Shown: positions 42,195-52,900, counted from the first letter of the stretch. The stretch is DNA of 64,000 nucleotides from Mycobacterium haemophilum DSM 44634 (GCF_000340435.2 NZ_CP011883.2:3146687-3210686), one strand, 5' to 3'. Notes: generated by a model from the letters alone, not told the origin. Made by a program: numbers and translations.

Positions 42195-42812
42195 ATGGCG
42201 CAGCCCACCCAAACGACCCCGAACGCCGGCCGGAGCCGCCGGCGAGGCGAGGTTCTTGAACATGCCCTCTACGAGGCCACGTTGGCCGAACTGGCTGAAA
42301 CCGGGTATGGCGGGCTAACTATGGAGGGCATCGCGGTGCGCGCCCGCACCGGCAAGGCGGCGTTGTATCGTCGCTGGGCCAGCAAGCATGACCTGGTGCA
42401 CGCCGCGCTGTGGCACGTTCTGCCGCCATTCCCCGAGCCGCGTGCCGGCCGGTCGGCTAGGGAGAACCTGCTGACGGTGTTGACCGCCCACCGCGACGTG
42501 CTGGCCGGCAAGACCGCCTTTCCCGGCTTGGAAACCATCCACCAGCTCCTTCACGAACCGGAGATGCGCGCCATCTTCGCCGACGCAGTGGTGGCGCCGC
42601 GCCTCAAGATCATCGATTCGATCTTGCAAACCGCCGTCCACTATGGCGACATCGATCCGGCCACCATCACCCCGCTGACGGCACGGATCGGGCCCGCGTT
42701 GATTAACCAGCACTTTCTGCTCACCGGGCTCCTGCCGAACCGACGCGAGCTGGCGCTTATCGTCGACACCGTGATCCCCGCCAAAGGCAGCCACAACCGC
42801 GGCACGGGCTAG
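42195..42812 (+). CDS. TetR-family transcriptional regulator (Rv1167c-like)
   Basis: A 205-residue regulator with an N-terminal TetR helix-turn-helix (EHALYEATLAELAETGYGGL, MEGIAVRARTGKAALYRRW, residues ~18-62) and a TetR_C_11-type ligand domain. The target is unknown; divergence from mshB makes that promoter a candidate. A TACTAT -10 box (42183-42188) six bases before the ATG and no ribosome site point to a leaderless message. It converges on lpqW, with a hairpin between. Confidence 0.88.
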   Translation: MAQPTQTTPNAGRSRRRGEVLEHALYEATLAELAETGYGGLTMEGIAVRARTGKAALYRRWASKHDLVHAALWHVLPPFPEPRAGRSARENLLTVLTAHRDVLAGKTAFPGLETIHQLLHEPEMRAIFADAVVAPRLKIIDSILQTAVHYGDIDPATITPLTARIGPALINQHFLLTGLLPNRRELALIVDTVIPAKGSHNRGTG

Positions 42813-42821
42813 CTGCTGTTT

Positions 42822-42887
42822 GCGCCGAGATTGCCGCTATGGTTGCGATCGGCGCTCGGGGCACAGCCTTGACGGCAATCTCGGCGC
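42822..42887. terminator. Bidirectional terminator between TetR gene and lpqW
   Basis: GCGCCGAGATTGCCG (42822-42836) pairs perfectly with 42873-42887 across a 36-base loop, and TTTTA follows. It sits exactly in the 78-bp gap between convergent genes. Confidence 0.65.
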
Positions 42888-42890
42888 GTT

Positions 42891-44819
42891 TTAGGGCCCG
42901 GTTTTGGTCCATTGGCCGGCGTCGCCGACGATGCCGACCGGTACCGCTCCAGAAAGGCTGACGTTCTGCACGCTCGGGCCGGCCGCGACGATGGTGGTGT
43001 CCTGCAAGATCGGCAACACGGTCGACATGTTCCACAATCGCGGCTCGACCGCGGTAATCACGTCGTTGATGTTCTTGCTGCCATTGAGGGCGGCATCAAT
43101 ATTCGACTGGATGCTGCGATCGCAGATGCCGGTGAGATTCGACGGCGCCCGAACCAGCGCGCCGGGCTCGGGCGAGCGGCTGTTCGGGGTCGGTGGCTGC
43201 GCCTGACCGCCAGGCGGTGTCGGCCCAGCAGGCGGCGGAGGCCCGGCAGGGCCAGCGGGACTGGCCGTCGGAGCATTGGGGGTCGATACCTCCGTCGCCT
43301 GCAATGCGGGGCAGCCGTACCGCGAGGCCAACAGCGTCGCCAGGTTTCCGCCGGCCTGATGCCAGCCGACGATCGCATCCACCCGGTTATCGTTCAACGC
43401 GTCGCGATAAAGCACCACCGGATCCAGCGCCAGCACCGTCGCGGCGATACCGACATTGCGTAACTGGTCGGCGGCCGTGTTAGCCACGGCCACGGAGGTC
43501 GGGTCGTTCGACGCGACGCCGATGACCAGCGAAAGCTGTTGGCCGTCCTTGCTGATCCGGCCGCGAATGACTTCCGGCGGTCTGGTGCTCACCGATGCCG
43601 TCGAATTGGGCAGTGTCGTGGAATTGGGCGGCACCGGCGAAGCCGACATGGTGGGATCGACCTGGAATCCGGACGCGGTCAGCAACGCCATCGCCGCCGG
43701 AGTGGTCATCGCCGGTGGCGCGGTCGGCTCATAGTTGGGGTCACTTGGCGATCGGATCTGGGCCTGGTCCAGCGTCACGGTATTGTCGCTGCCGGCACCC
43801 ACAGCGGCCAGCAGGTCAACGTCGAGCAATCCCAAAATCGCCTTGCGAACCCTGGTGTCGGCCAGCTTGGGCACGTTGGCGCGCAACGTGAACTGCATGA
43901 CCCGCGGCGTCACAATCCGGGCAGTCCGCACCCCGGGAATTGCGGACAACTGGGCGAAGGCGGCGGAGCCGCCATGCACCTGGGCCAGCTGGGTGTCGCC
44001 GTTGCGCACCGAATCGGCCAGCGTGGCCGGCGCGCCAGCACGGCGGAAAAGAATGAGCCCGGGTTTGGCGGGCGGTCCCCAGTAGCGGTCATTGCGGGCG
44101 ATCAGGATTTCGTCGCGCTGCGGGTCGATGTTCTCCACCCGAAACTGTCCGCCAGTGACCGGCAGCGCCCGAGCCAACCCGGCCGCGAAACCGCCCGGCA
44201 CGTCCTTGACGATGTGCGCCGGCAGGATGTTACTGAATAACTCCCGCCAAGCCGGATACGGTTGCGCGAAGGTGACGACGGCCTGCTTACCACCCTCGAG
44301 CGACTGCACACCAGTGATCAGGTCGTATCCGGCCGGATCGACGACGCCGGGCTGACTGACCATCTGCCGCCACAGGTACCAGAAGTCGTCCGCCGCGATC
44401 GGGGCATTGTCAGTCCACTGCGCCTCGGGCCGAATCTTGTAGGTCACCGTGAACGGAGTTTGGTTGGTGACCTCCGCGGACACCAGCAGGTTCGGGTCCA
44501 TGTCCCAGCGTGAGCCGGTGGGCGAGCTGGGATCGGGCGCCGGCCGAAATGCGCTCGGCAACACCAGCGCGCTGATCGCCGCATTCACCGCCGACAGATC
44601 GGACAGCAGATGCGGGTTGAAACCGGCGCCGATCGAGTCAATGCCCATGATGATCTGGGTGATCCGCGGCGGCGGCGGTGAGCTTCGCGACGTTTCGGTG
44701 CTTTGCGGCGCCGGTGGCGGGCTGACGGTGCACGCCGACACCACCAGCGCCACGAGCGTAACGCCACGGCGAAATCTGGCCCGGTTTTTCGCCGTGGCGT
44801 TACGCTCGCGGGCCGACAC
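42891..44819 (-). CDS. lpqW: Lipoprotein LpqW
   Basis: Lipoprotein with a solute-binding family 5 fold that steers polar PIM intermediates into LM/LAM synthesis. In M. smegmatis lpqW defects are suppressed by pimE mutations, and pimE is also in this window. The 642-residue protein has a lipobox VVSAC (Cys ~30), a Pro-rich linker, then SBP_5 sequence (GFNPHLLSDLSAVN, ALPVTGGQFRVENIDP). GTG at 44819 lies five bases after the typA stop. The n-region is encoded by a perfect 22-bp palindrome (44753-44808), giving RERNATAKNRARFRRGVTLV, unlike the tuberculosis signal peptide. A Pro/Gly-rich insert occurs near residue 560. Confidence 0.9.
   Translation of the reverse strand: MSARERNATAKNRARFRRGVTLVALVVSACTVSPPPAPQSTETSRSSPPPPRITQIIMGIDSIGAGFNPHLLSDLSAVNAAISALVLPSAFRPAPDPSSPTGSRWDMDPNLLVSAEVTNQTPFTVTYKIRPEAQWTDNAPIAADDFWYLWRQMVSQPGVVDPAGYDLITGVQSLEGGKQAVVTFAQPYPAWRELFSNILPAHIVKDVPGGFAAGLARALPVTGGQFRVENIDPQRDEILIARNDRYWGPPAKPGLILFRRAGAPATLADSVRNGDTQLAQVHGGSAAFAQLSAIPGVRTARIVTPRVMQFTLRANVPKLADTRVRKAILGLLDVDLLAAVGAGSDNTVTLDQAQIRSPSDPNYEPTAPPAMTTPAAMALLTASGFQVDPTMSASPVPPNSTTLPNSTASVSTRPPEVIRGRISKDGQQLSLVIGVASNDPTSVAVANTAADQLRNVGIAATVLALDPVVLYRDALNDNRVDAIVGWHQAGGNLATLLASRYGCPALQATEVSTPNAPTASPAGPAGPPPPAGPTPPGGQAQPPTPNSRSPEPGALVRAPSNLTGICDRSIQSNIDAALNGSKNINDVITAVEPRLWNMSTVLPILQDTTIVAAGPSVQNVSLSGAVPVGIVGDAGQWTKTGP
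44753..44808. repeat. Perfect 22-bp palindrome inside the lpqW signal-peptide codons
   Basis: CGAGCGTAACGCCACGGCGA plus AA (44753-44774) pairs with 44787-44808 across a 12-base loop. The stem starts 11 bases inside lpqW and 16 bases after the typA stop. It could terminate typA transcription or fold over the start of lpqW mRNA. Arms and loop have the same sizes as the palindrome at 7672-7727. Confidence 0.65.
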
Positions 44820-44823
44820 CGAA

Positions 44824-46710
44824 TTAGCCCCGGGCCTTGGCTCGTGCCCGGCTGCGGGCCCGAGCGGTGGCGTCCAGCTCGACCTTACGCACCCGCACAA
44901 TCTCGGGCGTCACCTCAACACATTCGTCGGACGCGCAGAATTCCATCGCCCGCTCCAGGTCCAGCTCCAGCGGTTTGGCCAACGTCTCGATGACATCCGC
45001 GGTCGATGACCGCATGTTGGTCAGCTTCTTCTCGCGGGTGACATTGATATCGAGATCTTCCGGGCGCGGGTTGATTCCGACGACCATGCCCGCGTAGGTG
45101 TCCTGGCCGGGCTCGACAAAGAACTGGCCCCGATCGGCGAGCTGCAGCAGCGCGAACGGCGTAATGGTGCCGGTCCGGTCGGAGACCAGCGACCCGGTAT
45201 GCCGGGCTCGGATTTCCCCGGCCCACGGCCGATAACCGTCGAACACAGCGTTGGCGATGCCGGTGCCGCGAGTCAGCGTGAGGAAGTCGGTACGGAAGCC
45301 AATCAAGCCACGGCTGGGCACCACGAAGTCCATCCGCACCCAGCCCGCAGCATGGTTGGCCATCTCCTCCATGCGGCCCTTGCGGCCGGCCATCAACTGG
45401 GTGATCGCGCCGACGAACTCCTCGGGACAGTCAATCGTCATCGCCTCGAACGGCTCGTGCAGCTTGCCATCGATCGTGCGGGTGACCACCTGCGGCTTGC
45501 CGACCGTGAGCTCGAACCCTTCCCGACGCATCGTCTCAACCAGCACCGCCAACGCAAGCTCGCCTCGGCCCTGCACCTCCCACGCGTCGGGCCGGCCGAT
45601 GTCCACCACGCGGATCGACACGTTGCCGACCAACTCGGCGTCCAGCCGGTTGCGGACCATCCGTGCGGTCAGCTTGTGGCCCGACACCTTGCCTGCCAGC
45701 GGCGAGGTGTTGGTGCCGATTGTCACCGAGATGGCCGGCTCGTCGACGGTGATGCGCGGCAACGCATGGGCATGCTCGGGATCGGCCAGCGTGTCGCCGA
45801 TCATGATCTCGGGCAGCCCGGCGACGGCCACGATGTCCCCTGCCGCCGCTTCCTCCGTGGCGCTGCGCTCGACGCCTTCTGTCGCAAGCAACTCGGTGAT
45901 CTTGGCGTTGGTGATGACGGGCAGCCCATCTACCTCACGCATCCACGCCACCTGCTGACCCTTGCGCAGCTTGCCGTTGTAGATGCGGACCAACGCGAGC
46001 CGGCCGAGGAAGGCCGAGGCGTCCAGGTTGGTCACCAACGCCTGCAGCGGCGCCTCCGGGTCGCCCTTCGGCCGCGGGATGTGTTCCATCAGCACGTCGA
46101 ACAACGGGTCGAGGTTGTCGCCCGCGGGCACCGCACCGTCAGCGGGCTGCTCGGTGCTGGCGATGCCGGCACGCCCGGACGCATACAACGTCGGCAGGCC
46201 CAGCGCACGCTCGGCGGCCGCGGCCGCTTCGTCGTCAAGATCGGACGCGACGTCAAGCAACAGGTCGTGGCTGGCCTCCACCACCTCGGCGATGCGTGCG
46301 TCGGGCCGGTCTGTCTTGTTGACCACCAGGATCACCGGCAGATGCGCGGCCAGCGCCTTGCGCAGCACGAACCGCGTCTGCGGCAACGGACCCTCGGAGG
46401 CGTCGACCAGCAGCAACACTCCGTCCACCATGGACAGCCCACGCTCCACCTCACCGCCGAAGTCGGCGTGGCCGGGCGTGTCGATCACGTTGATCACCGT
46501 CACCGTGCCGTCCGAATTATGGCGGTGGACGGCCGTGTTTTTAGCCAGGATCGTGATGCCCTTTTCCCGTTCCAGGTCACCGGTATCCATCACACGCTCC
46601 TGAACTTCACCGCGTTCGTGTAGCGCGCCGGACTGCCGCAGCATCGCGTCAACCAGCGTGGTTTTACCGTGGTCGACGTGCGCGACGATGGCGACATTGC
46701 GGAATGGCAC
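44824..46710 (-). CDS. typA: Ribosome-associated GTPase TypA/BipA
   Basis: Translational GTPase of the EF-G family that acts on the ribosome under stress and in subunit assembly. The 628 residues show G1 AHVDHGKTT, G2 region near EKGITI, G3 DTPGHADFG and G4 NKTDR, then EF-Tu domain II and two EF-G-like domains with the BipA-specific C-terminal part (PEEFVGAITQLMAGRKGRME, GLIGFRTDFLTLTRGTG). The tail is basic (ATARARSRARAKARG). GTG start. Orthologue of Rv1165. Confidence 0.95.
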   Translation of the reverse strand: MPFRNVAIVAHVDHGKTTLVDAMLRQSGALHERGEVQERVMDTGDLEREKGITILAKNTAVHRHNSDGTVTVINVIDTPGHADFGGEVERGLSMVDGVLLLVDASEGPLPQTRFVLRKALAAHLPVILVVNKTDRPDARIAEVVEASHDLLLDVASDLDDEAAAAAERALGLPTLYASGRAGIASTEQPADGAVPAGDNLDPLFDVLMEHIPRPKGDPEAPLQALVTNLDASAFLGRLALVRIYNGKLRKGQQVAWMREVDGLPVITNAKITELLATEGVERSATEEAAAGDIVAVAGLPEIMIGDTLADPEHAHALPRITVDEPAISVTIGTNTSPLAGKVSGHKLTARMVRNRLDAELVGNVSIRVVDIGRPDAWEVQGRGELALAVLVETMRREGFELTVGKPQVVTRTIDGKLHEPFEAMTIDCPEEFVGAITQLMAGRKGRMEEMANHAAGWVRMDFVVPSRGLIGFRTDFLTLTRGTGIANAVFDGYRPWAGEIRARHTGSLVSDRTGTITPFALLQLADRGQFFVEPGQDTYAGMVVGINPRPEDLDINVTREKKLTNMRSSTADVIETLAKPLELDLERAMEFCASDECVEVTPEIVRVRKVELDATARARSRARAKARG

Positions 46711-46741
46711 GTCGGTGATTGTGGCAGGTCTGACCAGCAGA

Positions 46742-46783
46742 CGCAGAATCGCACTGTGCGAGCCTTCCGCGTGCGATTCTGCG
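46742..46783. terminator. Hairpin terminator between typA and narI
   Basis: CGCAGAATCGCAC (46742-46754) pairs perfectly with GTGCGATTCTGCG (46771-46783) around a 16-base loop. It lies after the narGHJI operon and before typA, both on the minus strand. No U-run. Confidence 0.55.
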
Positions 46784-46813
46784 ACCGCTCGCCAGCGCTA
46801 GCCGCGGCGCCGG

Positions 46814-47545
46814 TTACCAGCCGCGACGACGTGGCGCTGAACCGATTAATTCATGCTTTTGCGCCACCTCGCGACTGCGGTACACGATATAAGGCCGAAA
46901 CAGGTAGCCGATCGGCGCGCTGAACGCGTGCACCAGCCGGGTAAACGGCCACAGCGCGAACAAGGCGAGAGCGATCAGCACGTGCACGTGGAAGTACCAC
47001 GGCGCCTGCGCCATCAGATCACCGCGTGGGTCCAGGATCCAAATCGACCGGAACCAGATCGACACCGTCTGGCGGTAGTCGTGCACCTCGCCATAGTGTG
47101 TGGCACCCATCAGGGTGCAGCCCAAACCCGCCACCAGCGCGCACACCAGCACCAGGTACATCAACTTGTCGTTGCGGGTGGTGGCCATGAACACCGCGCC
47201 ACGGGTGCGGCGCCGATAGATCAGCAACGCAATACCGGTCAGGGCAGCAAGCCCGGCGGGCGCGCCGAGCAGCAGCGACTGCAGGTGGTAGAGGTGATCG
47301 CTCATCCCAAGCGCCTCGGTCCACGACTCTGGAATAAACAGACCCACGACGTGGCCCATGATCACCATCAGGCTGCCGAAGTGAAACATCGGGCTGCCGA
47401 TCGACAGCAACTTCGACTCATACAGCTGCGACGAACGGGTGGTCCAGCCGAACTTGTCGTAGCGATACCGCCACCAGGTGCCGACCGCTGCGATCGCCAG
47501 CACAACGTAGGGCACGTCGTCCCAGAAGATCTCCAGTAACTTCAT
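46814..47545 (-). CDS. narI: Nitrate reductase gamma subunit (cytochrome b)
   Basis: Membrane anchor of respiratory nitrate reductase. It oxidises menaquinol and passes electrons through two b hemes to NarH. Five membrane segments are present, with heme-ligand His in GSLMVIMGHVVGLF, DHLYHLQS and the C-terminal HVLIALALFALWPFTRLVHAFS. The ATG at 47545 gives MKLLEIFWDDVPYVVLAIAA; GTG 47551 and TTG 47554 are alternatives. Last gene of narGHJI, 20 bp after narJ. Confidence 0.94.
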   Translation of the reverse strand: MKLLEIFWDDVPYVVLAIAAVGTWWRYRYDKFGWTTRSSQLYESKLLSIGSPMFHFGSLMVIMGHVVGLFIPESWTEALGMSDHLYHLQSLLLGAPAGLAALTGIALLIYRRRTRGAVFMATTRNDKLMYLVLVCALVAGLGCTLMGATHYGEVHDYRQTVSIWFRSIWILDPRGDLMAQAPWYFHVHVLIALALFALWPFTRLVHAFSAPIGYLFRPYIVYRSREVAQKHELIGSAPRRRGW

Positions 47546-47564
47546 GTGCACCAACGTCGGCCCC

Positions 47565-48224
47565 CTAGCCGCGCTTCGGCGGCACGGTCAAGGTAAACGG
47601 TTGCAACCCAACGGCTTCCGCAGGTGGTCCAACCTGTGCTAGCCGCTCCGCGCGGCGCACCTCCTGATCGGTTGCGGCCGGCAAGGTCTCGCAGACCGCT
47701 GCCACGGTGTGTTCGTAGGGCGAGTTAGCGTCGGCCAAAGCGCCCCGCAGCACGTCGATCGGGACTCGGTGCTCGGTGAGTAACCGGCGCCCGACGTCGG
47801 GGTCGACAGTGGCGGCGAATTCCAGCACGACGGGCAGGTGATCCGGCGCCTCGGCCTGCGGCGGCTCGACACCCGCATCCCGGTAAGCGGTGGCAAACCT
47901 CAACATCTCGCGACCTCGGTTGCGGGTGTCCCCGGCGGTCCAGTACGTCAGGTACATGGTGGCGCGCCGTCGCAGGTCAAAGGTCGTGACGTAGTCGATC
48001 GCCGCGGCCATTGGCCGGTGGGCACGCAACGCGTCGAGGGTCCGTCCGAGCAATTCGGCTGCGGGCCCGCTGATATGACCCAGCAGCTCCTCGACGATGT
48101 CGAGCCGCTGCGTCAGCCCGTCGTCTGGGTAGGACAACAGCAGTGAGGCCGACTGCCACACCAGCCGATCCCGCATCACGCGGGTATTCGAGCGCTCCCG
48201 GACGCTGGGCAGCAGCTTCATCAT
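47565..48224 (-). CDS. narJ: Nitrate reductase assembly chaperone (delta)
   Basis: Cytosolic chaperone that holds apo-NarG for molybdenum cofactor insertion; not part of the mature enzyme. The 219 residues hold the family segments WQSASLLLSYPDD and DLRRRATMYLTYWTAGDTRNRG. The ATG overlaps the narH stop (ATGA). It is about 18 residues longer at the N-terminus than the H37Rv annotation, so an internal start (MRDRLVWQSAS) is possible. Confidence 0.92.
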   Translation of the reverse strand: MMKLLPSVRERSNTRVMRDRLVWQSASLLLSYPDDGLTQRLDIVEELLGHISGPAAELLGRTLDALRAHRPMAAAIDYVTTFDLRRRATMYLTYWTAGDTRNRGREMLRFATAYRDAGVEPPQAEAPDHLPVVLEFAATVDPDVGRRLLTEHRVPIDVLRGALADANSPYEHTVAAVCETLPAATDQEVRRAERLAQVGPPAEAVGLQPFTLTVPPKRG

Positions 48225-49915
48225 TTGACCGCTTCGGTGTCGGGCTCGGGAAACAGGCCCGCGGGCAGGCCATTGCCGTCCCAGTTGAGCAGGTTCACCC
48301 GGGAGCGACCGCCCCCACCGTGCCCCGCTGCCGCTTCGGCTTCGCCGATCTGACGTTGTTGCAAGGCATGAAAGGTCTCCACGGCGACCGGCACCGGGGC
48401 GCCGCTACCCTCGCCGAAGGGACCGGATTCATACATTCCCGGCCCGCCATCAAACGATAACGAGCACCCCATTTCGTCGACCCTGGAAAGGCCAGCGGCG
48501 GCCGGAACCTCTGCCGCGTACGACGTCGGAATAACATAGCGCTCTTCATATTTCGCTATGGCCAGCAGCCGGTACATCTCATATATCTGTTCTTCGGACA
48601 TACCAACGGAGTGCGGGATGTGCGGTTGGGTTTCGCGGCCCAGGTTGATGTCACGCATGTAAGACCGCATCGCCGCCAACCGCTTCAGCACTCCTGCAAC
48701 GACTTCGGTGTCGCCTGCGGCAAACAGTTCGGCCAGGTAGGCCATCGGGATGCGCAGTGCGTCCAGCGCGCCGAACAGGTTACCTAGATCCTCCCCATCA
48801 TGCCCGTCGCGGCTGACCGCATCGACCACCGGTGACAGCGGCGGGATGTACCAGACCATCGGCATGGTCCGGTACTCCGGGTGCAGTGGCAGCGCCACCC
48901 GGTAGGTGTTGATCAGCGCGTACACCGGTGACCGCTGCGCAGCCTCGACCCACTCATCGGAGATCCCTTCGGCACGCGCACCGGCAATTACCTCGGGATC
49001 GCGCGGGTCCAACAGGATCTGTCGTTGCGCCTCATACAGGTCGGCGTCGTTTTCCACCGACGCCGCCGCAAGCACCTTCTCGACGTCATAGAGCACCAGT
49101 CCGAGGTAACGCAGCCGTCCCACGCACGTCTCCGAGCACACCGTCGGCAACCCGACCTCGATGCGCGGATAGCACAACGTACACTTTTCGGCCTTGCCGG
49201 TCTTGTGGTTGAAATACACCTTCTTGTAAGGACATCCGGACACGCACATCCGCCAGCCGCGGCAACGGTCCTGGTCGACGAGCACGATGCCGTCCTCGGT
49301 GCGCTTGTACATCGCCCCCGACGGACACGAGGCCACGCACGACGGGTTCAGGCAGTGCTCGCAAATCCGCGGCAGGTAAAACATGAAGGTCTCTTCGAGC
49401 TTCAGCTTCACGTCTTGGCTGACTTGGTTGAGTTTCTTCAGGATCGGGTCGTTGGGCACGATCTCCGGCGATCCCGCGAGGTTGTCGTCCCAGTTCGAGC
49501 CCCACGACACCTTCATCGGCTTGCCGGTGATCAGGCTGCGCGGCGCCGCCGTCGGGAAGGTGTCCCCGGCCGGTGCCTGGGTCAGGTTTTCGTAGTCATA
49601 GGTCCACGGCTCGTAGTAGTCCCCGATGGTGGGCAAGTTAGGGTTGGCGAAGATCCGCAACAGCTTGGCCAAGCGGCCGCCGTCGCGCAGTCGCAGCCGG
49701 CCCTTCTTGTCGCGTACCCATCCCCCGCCCCACCGGTCCTGGTCCTCGTAGGTGCGCGGATAGCCGACGCCCGGCCGGGTTTCGACGTTGTTGAACCACA
49801 CATACTCGGTACCGGAGCGATTGGTCCACGCCTGCTTGCAGGTTACCGAGCAGGTATGGCAGCCAATGCATTTGTCGAGGTTCATCACCATCGCCATCTG
49901 CGCCATGACCTTCAT
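48221..49915 (-). CDS. narH: Nitrate reductase beta subunit
   Basis: Iron-sulfur subunit that relays electrons from NarI to NarG. Four cluster motifs are seen: CIGCHTCSVTCKQAW, CEHCLNPSCVASCPSG, CRGWRMCVSGCPYKK (Trp replaces one Cys, as in all NarH, giving a 3Fe-4S centre) and CTLCYPRIEVGLPTVCSETC. The ATG at 49915 gives MKVMAQMAMVMNLDK; the frame is open to 49930. The length, 564, is close to H37Rv (558). Confidence 0.95.
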   Translation of the reverse strand: MKVMAQMAMVMNLDKCIGCHTCSVTCKQAWTNRSGTEYVWFNNVETRPGVGYPRTYEDQDRWGGGWVRDKKGRLRLRDGGRLAKLLRIFANPNLPTIGDYYEPWTYDYENLTQAPAGDTFPTAAPRSLITGKPMKVSWGSNWDDNLAGSPEIVPNDPILKKLNQVSQDVKLKLEETFMFYLPRICEHCLNPSCVASCPSGAMYKRTEDGIVLVDQDRCRGWRMCVSGCPYKKVYFNHKTGKAEKCTLCYPRIEVGLPTVCSETCVGRLRYLGLVLYDVEKVLAAASVENDADLYEAQRQILLDPRDPEVIAGARAEGISDEWVEAAQRSPVYALINTYRVALPLHPEYRTMPMVWYIPPLSPVVDAVSRDGHDGEDLGNLFGALDALRIPMAYLAELFAAGDTEVVAGVLKRLAAMRSYMRDINLGRETQPHIPHSVGMSEEQIYEMYRLLAIAKYEERYVIPTSYAAEVPAAAGLSRVDEMGCSLSFDGGPGMYESGPFGEGSGAPVPVAVETFHALQQRQIGEAEAAAGHGGGGRSRVNLLNWDGNGLPAGLFPEPDTEAVK

Positions 49916-49952
49916 CGTCTCGCTCCGCAAGCGTCGCTCGGGCCCTTCATGG

Positions 49953-52900
49953 TCAGTAGGTCACCTCCTGGCTGCGACGACGCACCACGGTCACCTCATC
50001 GCGCTGGTTGCCAGTCGGGCCTAAGTAGTTGAACCCGAACGCATGCTGGCCGTAGCCACCGGCCAGGTGGCTGGGCTTAATTCGCACCCGAGTCAACGCG
50101 TTGTTGTTGCCGCCGCGCTTGTTGTTGGTCTCAGTGCGCGGCGTGTCGATGGTGCGTTCGGCCACGTGGTAGACGAACACCACACCGTCCGGCATGCGGT
50201 GGCTGATGACCGCCCGGCACACATAGATGCCGTTGGCGTTGACCGCCTCAACCCAATCGTTATCACGCACTTTGATTTTCGCCGCATCCGAAGGGCTCAT
50301 CCACATTGTCGGGCCGCCGCGAGACAACGACAGCATGTACAGGTTGTCCTGGTAGGTGGAGTGGAACGACCACTTCGAATGCGGCGTCAGGTATCGCACC
50401 GTGAGCCCGATGCCATCATCGCTTGGCCCCAGCTGGGGCTGATCGTATAGCCGCGCCATATCCAGCGGCGGCCGATAGACGGGCAGCTGTTCGCCAAGCT
50501 CCTCAATCCAGTCATGGGCGAGGTAGAAGTGCATGCGTCCGGTCAACGTGTGGAACGGCTTAAGGTGCTCAATGTTGATTGTGAACGGGGCGTAGCGACG
50601 GCCACCGGTCTCGCTGCCGGACCACTCCGGGCTGGTGACCACCGGAACCGGACGCGCCTGGGTGTCAGCGTAGGTGATACGTCTTTCCTCACTGCCCTCG
50701 GCCAGCTGAGCCAGCCGCTGCCCGGTGCGCTTCTCGAGTTCCAGAAAGCCCTCGACGGCCAGTCGGCCGTTACACGTCCCGGACAAGGCCAGTATCACGT
50801 CCGCCATCCGCGCGGCCGTGGTGATCGCCGGACGACCAGCGGCCGCACCGGAATTCATCACTCCGAACTTGGCGGCCAATTCGCTGATCTCACGGAAGGG
50901 ATGGACGGTGTAGCCCTTGACGGTCATCCCGAACTGGTCGATGAGCGGTCCCAACGTCACCCACTTGTCGTAAGTCGCGGCATAGTCACGCTCCACGACG
51001 GTAAGCTTGCTCATCGTTTTTCCTGGCACTGGCACCTGTCCGGTATGCAGCCAATCGCGTTCGGTGCCATCCGGATACGCCATCGCGTCCGGGGTGTCAT
51101 GCAACAGCGCGGTCAGCACGACATCGCGACGAGTACCAAGATGACGCTTGGCCATCGCGCTGAAAGCACGGGCGATGGTAGCGAATGCGTCGAAGTCCGA
51201 ACGGGTTTCCCACGGCGGGTCAATCGCCGGGGTGAACGCGTGCACGTAGGGGTGCATGTCGGTGCTGGACAGGTCGTTCTTCTCGTACCAGGTCGCGGCG
51301 GGCAGTACCACGTCGGACACCAACGTCGTCGACGTCATCCGGAAGTCGATCGACATCATCAGGTCGAGCTTGCCCTCCGGAATCTCGGAGTCCCACACCA
51401 CGTCCTGCGGGTGGACGCCGTCGGCCGGGGGTTGCGCTTGCACGTTGGAGTCGGTGCCCAGCAGGTGCCGCAGAAAATACTCGCCGCCTTTGCCTGACGA
51501 GCCGATCAAGTTGGCCCGCCAGACGGTGAGCACCCGCGGCCAGTTCACCGGGTTGTCGGGATCGGTGATCGCGAGCTTGAGTTTGCGCTGGGCGAGTTGT
51601 TCGGTGACGTAGTCGGCGACATCACGCCCCACGGCCTGTGCCTCGTCGGCGACGTCAAGACTGGAGCGGTCGAACTGCGGATAGAACGGGCTCCAGCCCA
51701 TCGCCGTCGCCGAGGTGAGCAGATCCATCGTGTGCTTTCCGGTGAACCTGCCGCGGCCCACCGGGCTGGCCAGCTTATCGGCGCCGAAAGCGTCGTAACG
51801 CCACTGGCCGGTGTGCGCATACCAGTACGAGGCGCCAGGTACCTGCCGCGGTGGCCGCACCCAGTCGGTGGCATTGGCCATGGTCTGCCATCCAGTCAGC
51901 GGACGCACCTTCTCCTGACCGACGTAGTGGGCCCATCCGCCGCCGTTGCGTCCCATCGAGCCGGTCAACAGCAGCAGCGTCAGCACCGAGCGGTAGATGA
52001 CGTCGCTGTGAAACCAGTGGCAGATGCCGCCACCCATGATGACCATGGATCGCCCGCCGGATTCGGCTGCGTTGCAGGCGAATTCCTTAGCGATCCGGAT
52101 GGCCTGCGCGGCCGGGACCCCAGTGATGGGTTCCTGCCAGGCTGGGGTGTTCTGCTGGGTGGGATCACCGTAACCGGTGGGCCACTCGCCGGGTAATCCC
52201 GGGCGCGCCACCCCGTAATGAGCCAGCATGAGATCGAGCACCGTGCACACCAGATGCTTACCGACCCGACGCACCGGCACGCCACGTGACACGGACTCAC
52301 CATGACCGTCGACGGTGTCGAAGCTGGGCAGGTCAACCAGTTCGGTTTCATCCGTGCCGGTCACACTCAGCGCGGGTACCACCGGACCTAGGTCCAGGTT
52401 CCACTTCCCGACACCGTCCTCGCCGAAGCGAAATCCCAGTGAGCCCTGCGGTACCACGATGGTGTCGGTAACCTCATCTAGCAATACCGGTTTGAATGCC
52501 GAGTTCTCGACTTCCTCACCGATGTCGGCCGCGGTCAAAAACTTTCCAGGTACCAACGAGTCATCGCGCTTTTCCAACTTGATCAAGAACGGCAGGTCGG
52601 TGTAGCGGCGAACATAGTCAACGAAGAACGGAACCTGTTTGTTTACATAGTATTCCGATAGGATCACGTGGCCCATTGCCATGGCCAACGCCGCATCTGT
52701 ACCAGCAGCGCACCGCATCCACTCGTCGGCGAACTTGGTATTGTCGGCGTAATCCGGGCTGACCACAACGACTTTGGCGCCGCGGTAGCGGGCTTCAGCC
52801 ATCCAGTGCGCGTCGGGCGTCCGAGTGATCGGGACGTTGGAGCCCCACATGACCAAATACGAAGCGTCCCACCAATCTCCGGATTCGGGAACGTCGGTCT

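Noticed and set aside
45199..46623. Plus-strand frame of 474 codons
   Set aside because: Antisense to typA, whose GTPase motifs are intact; no motif in the shadow.
50514..51497. Plus-strand frame of 327 codons
   Set aside because: Antisense to narG; His/Arg-rich composition of a shadow.
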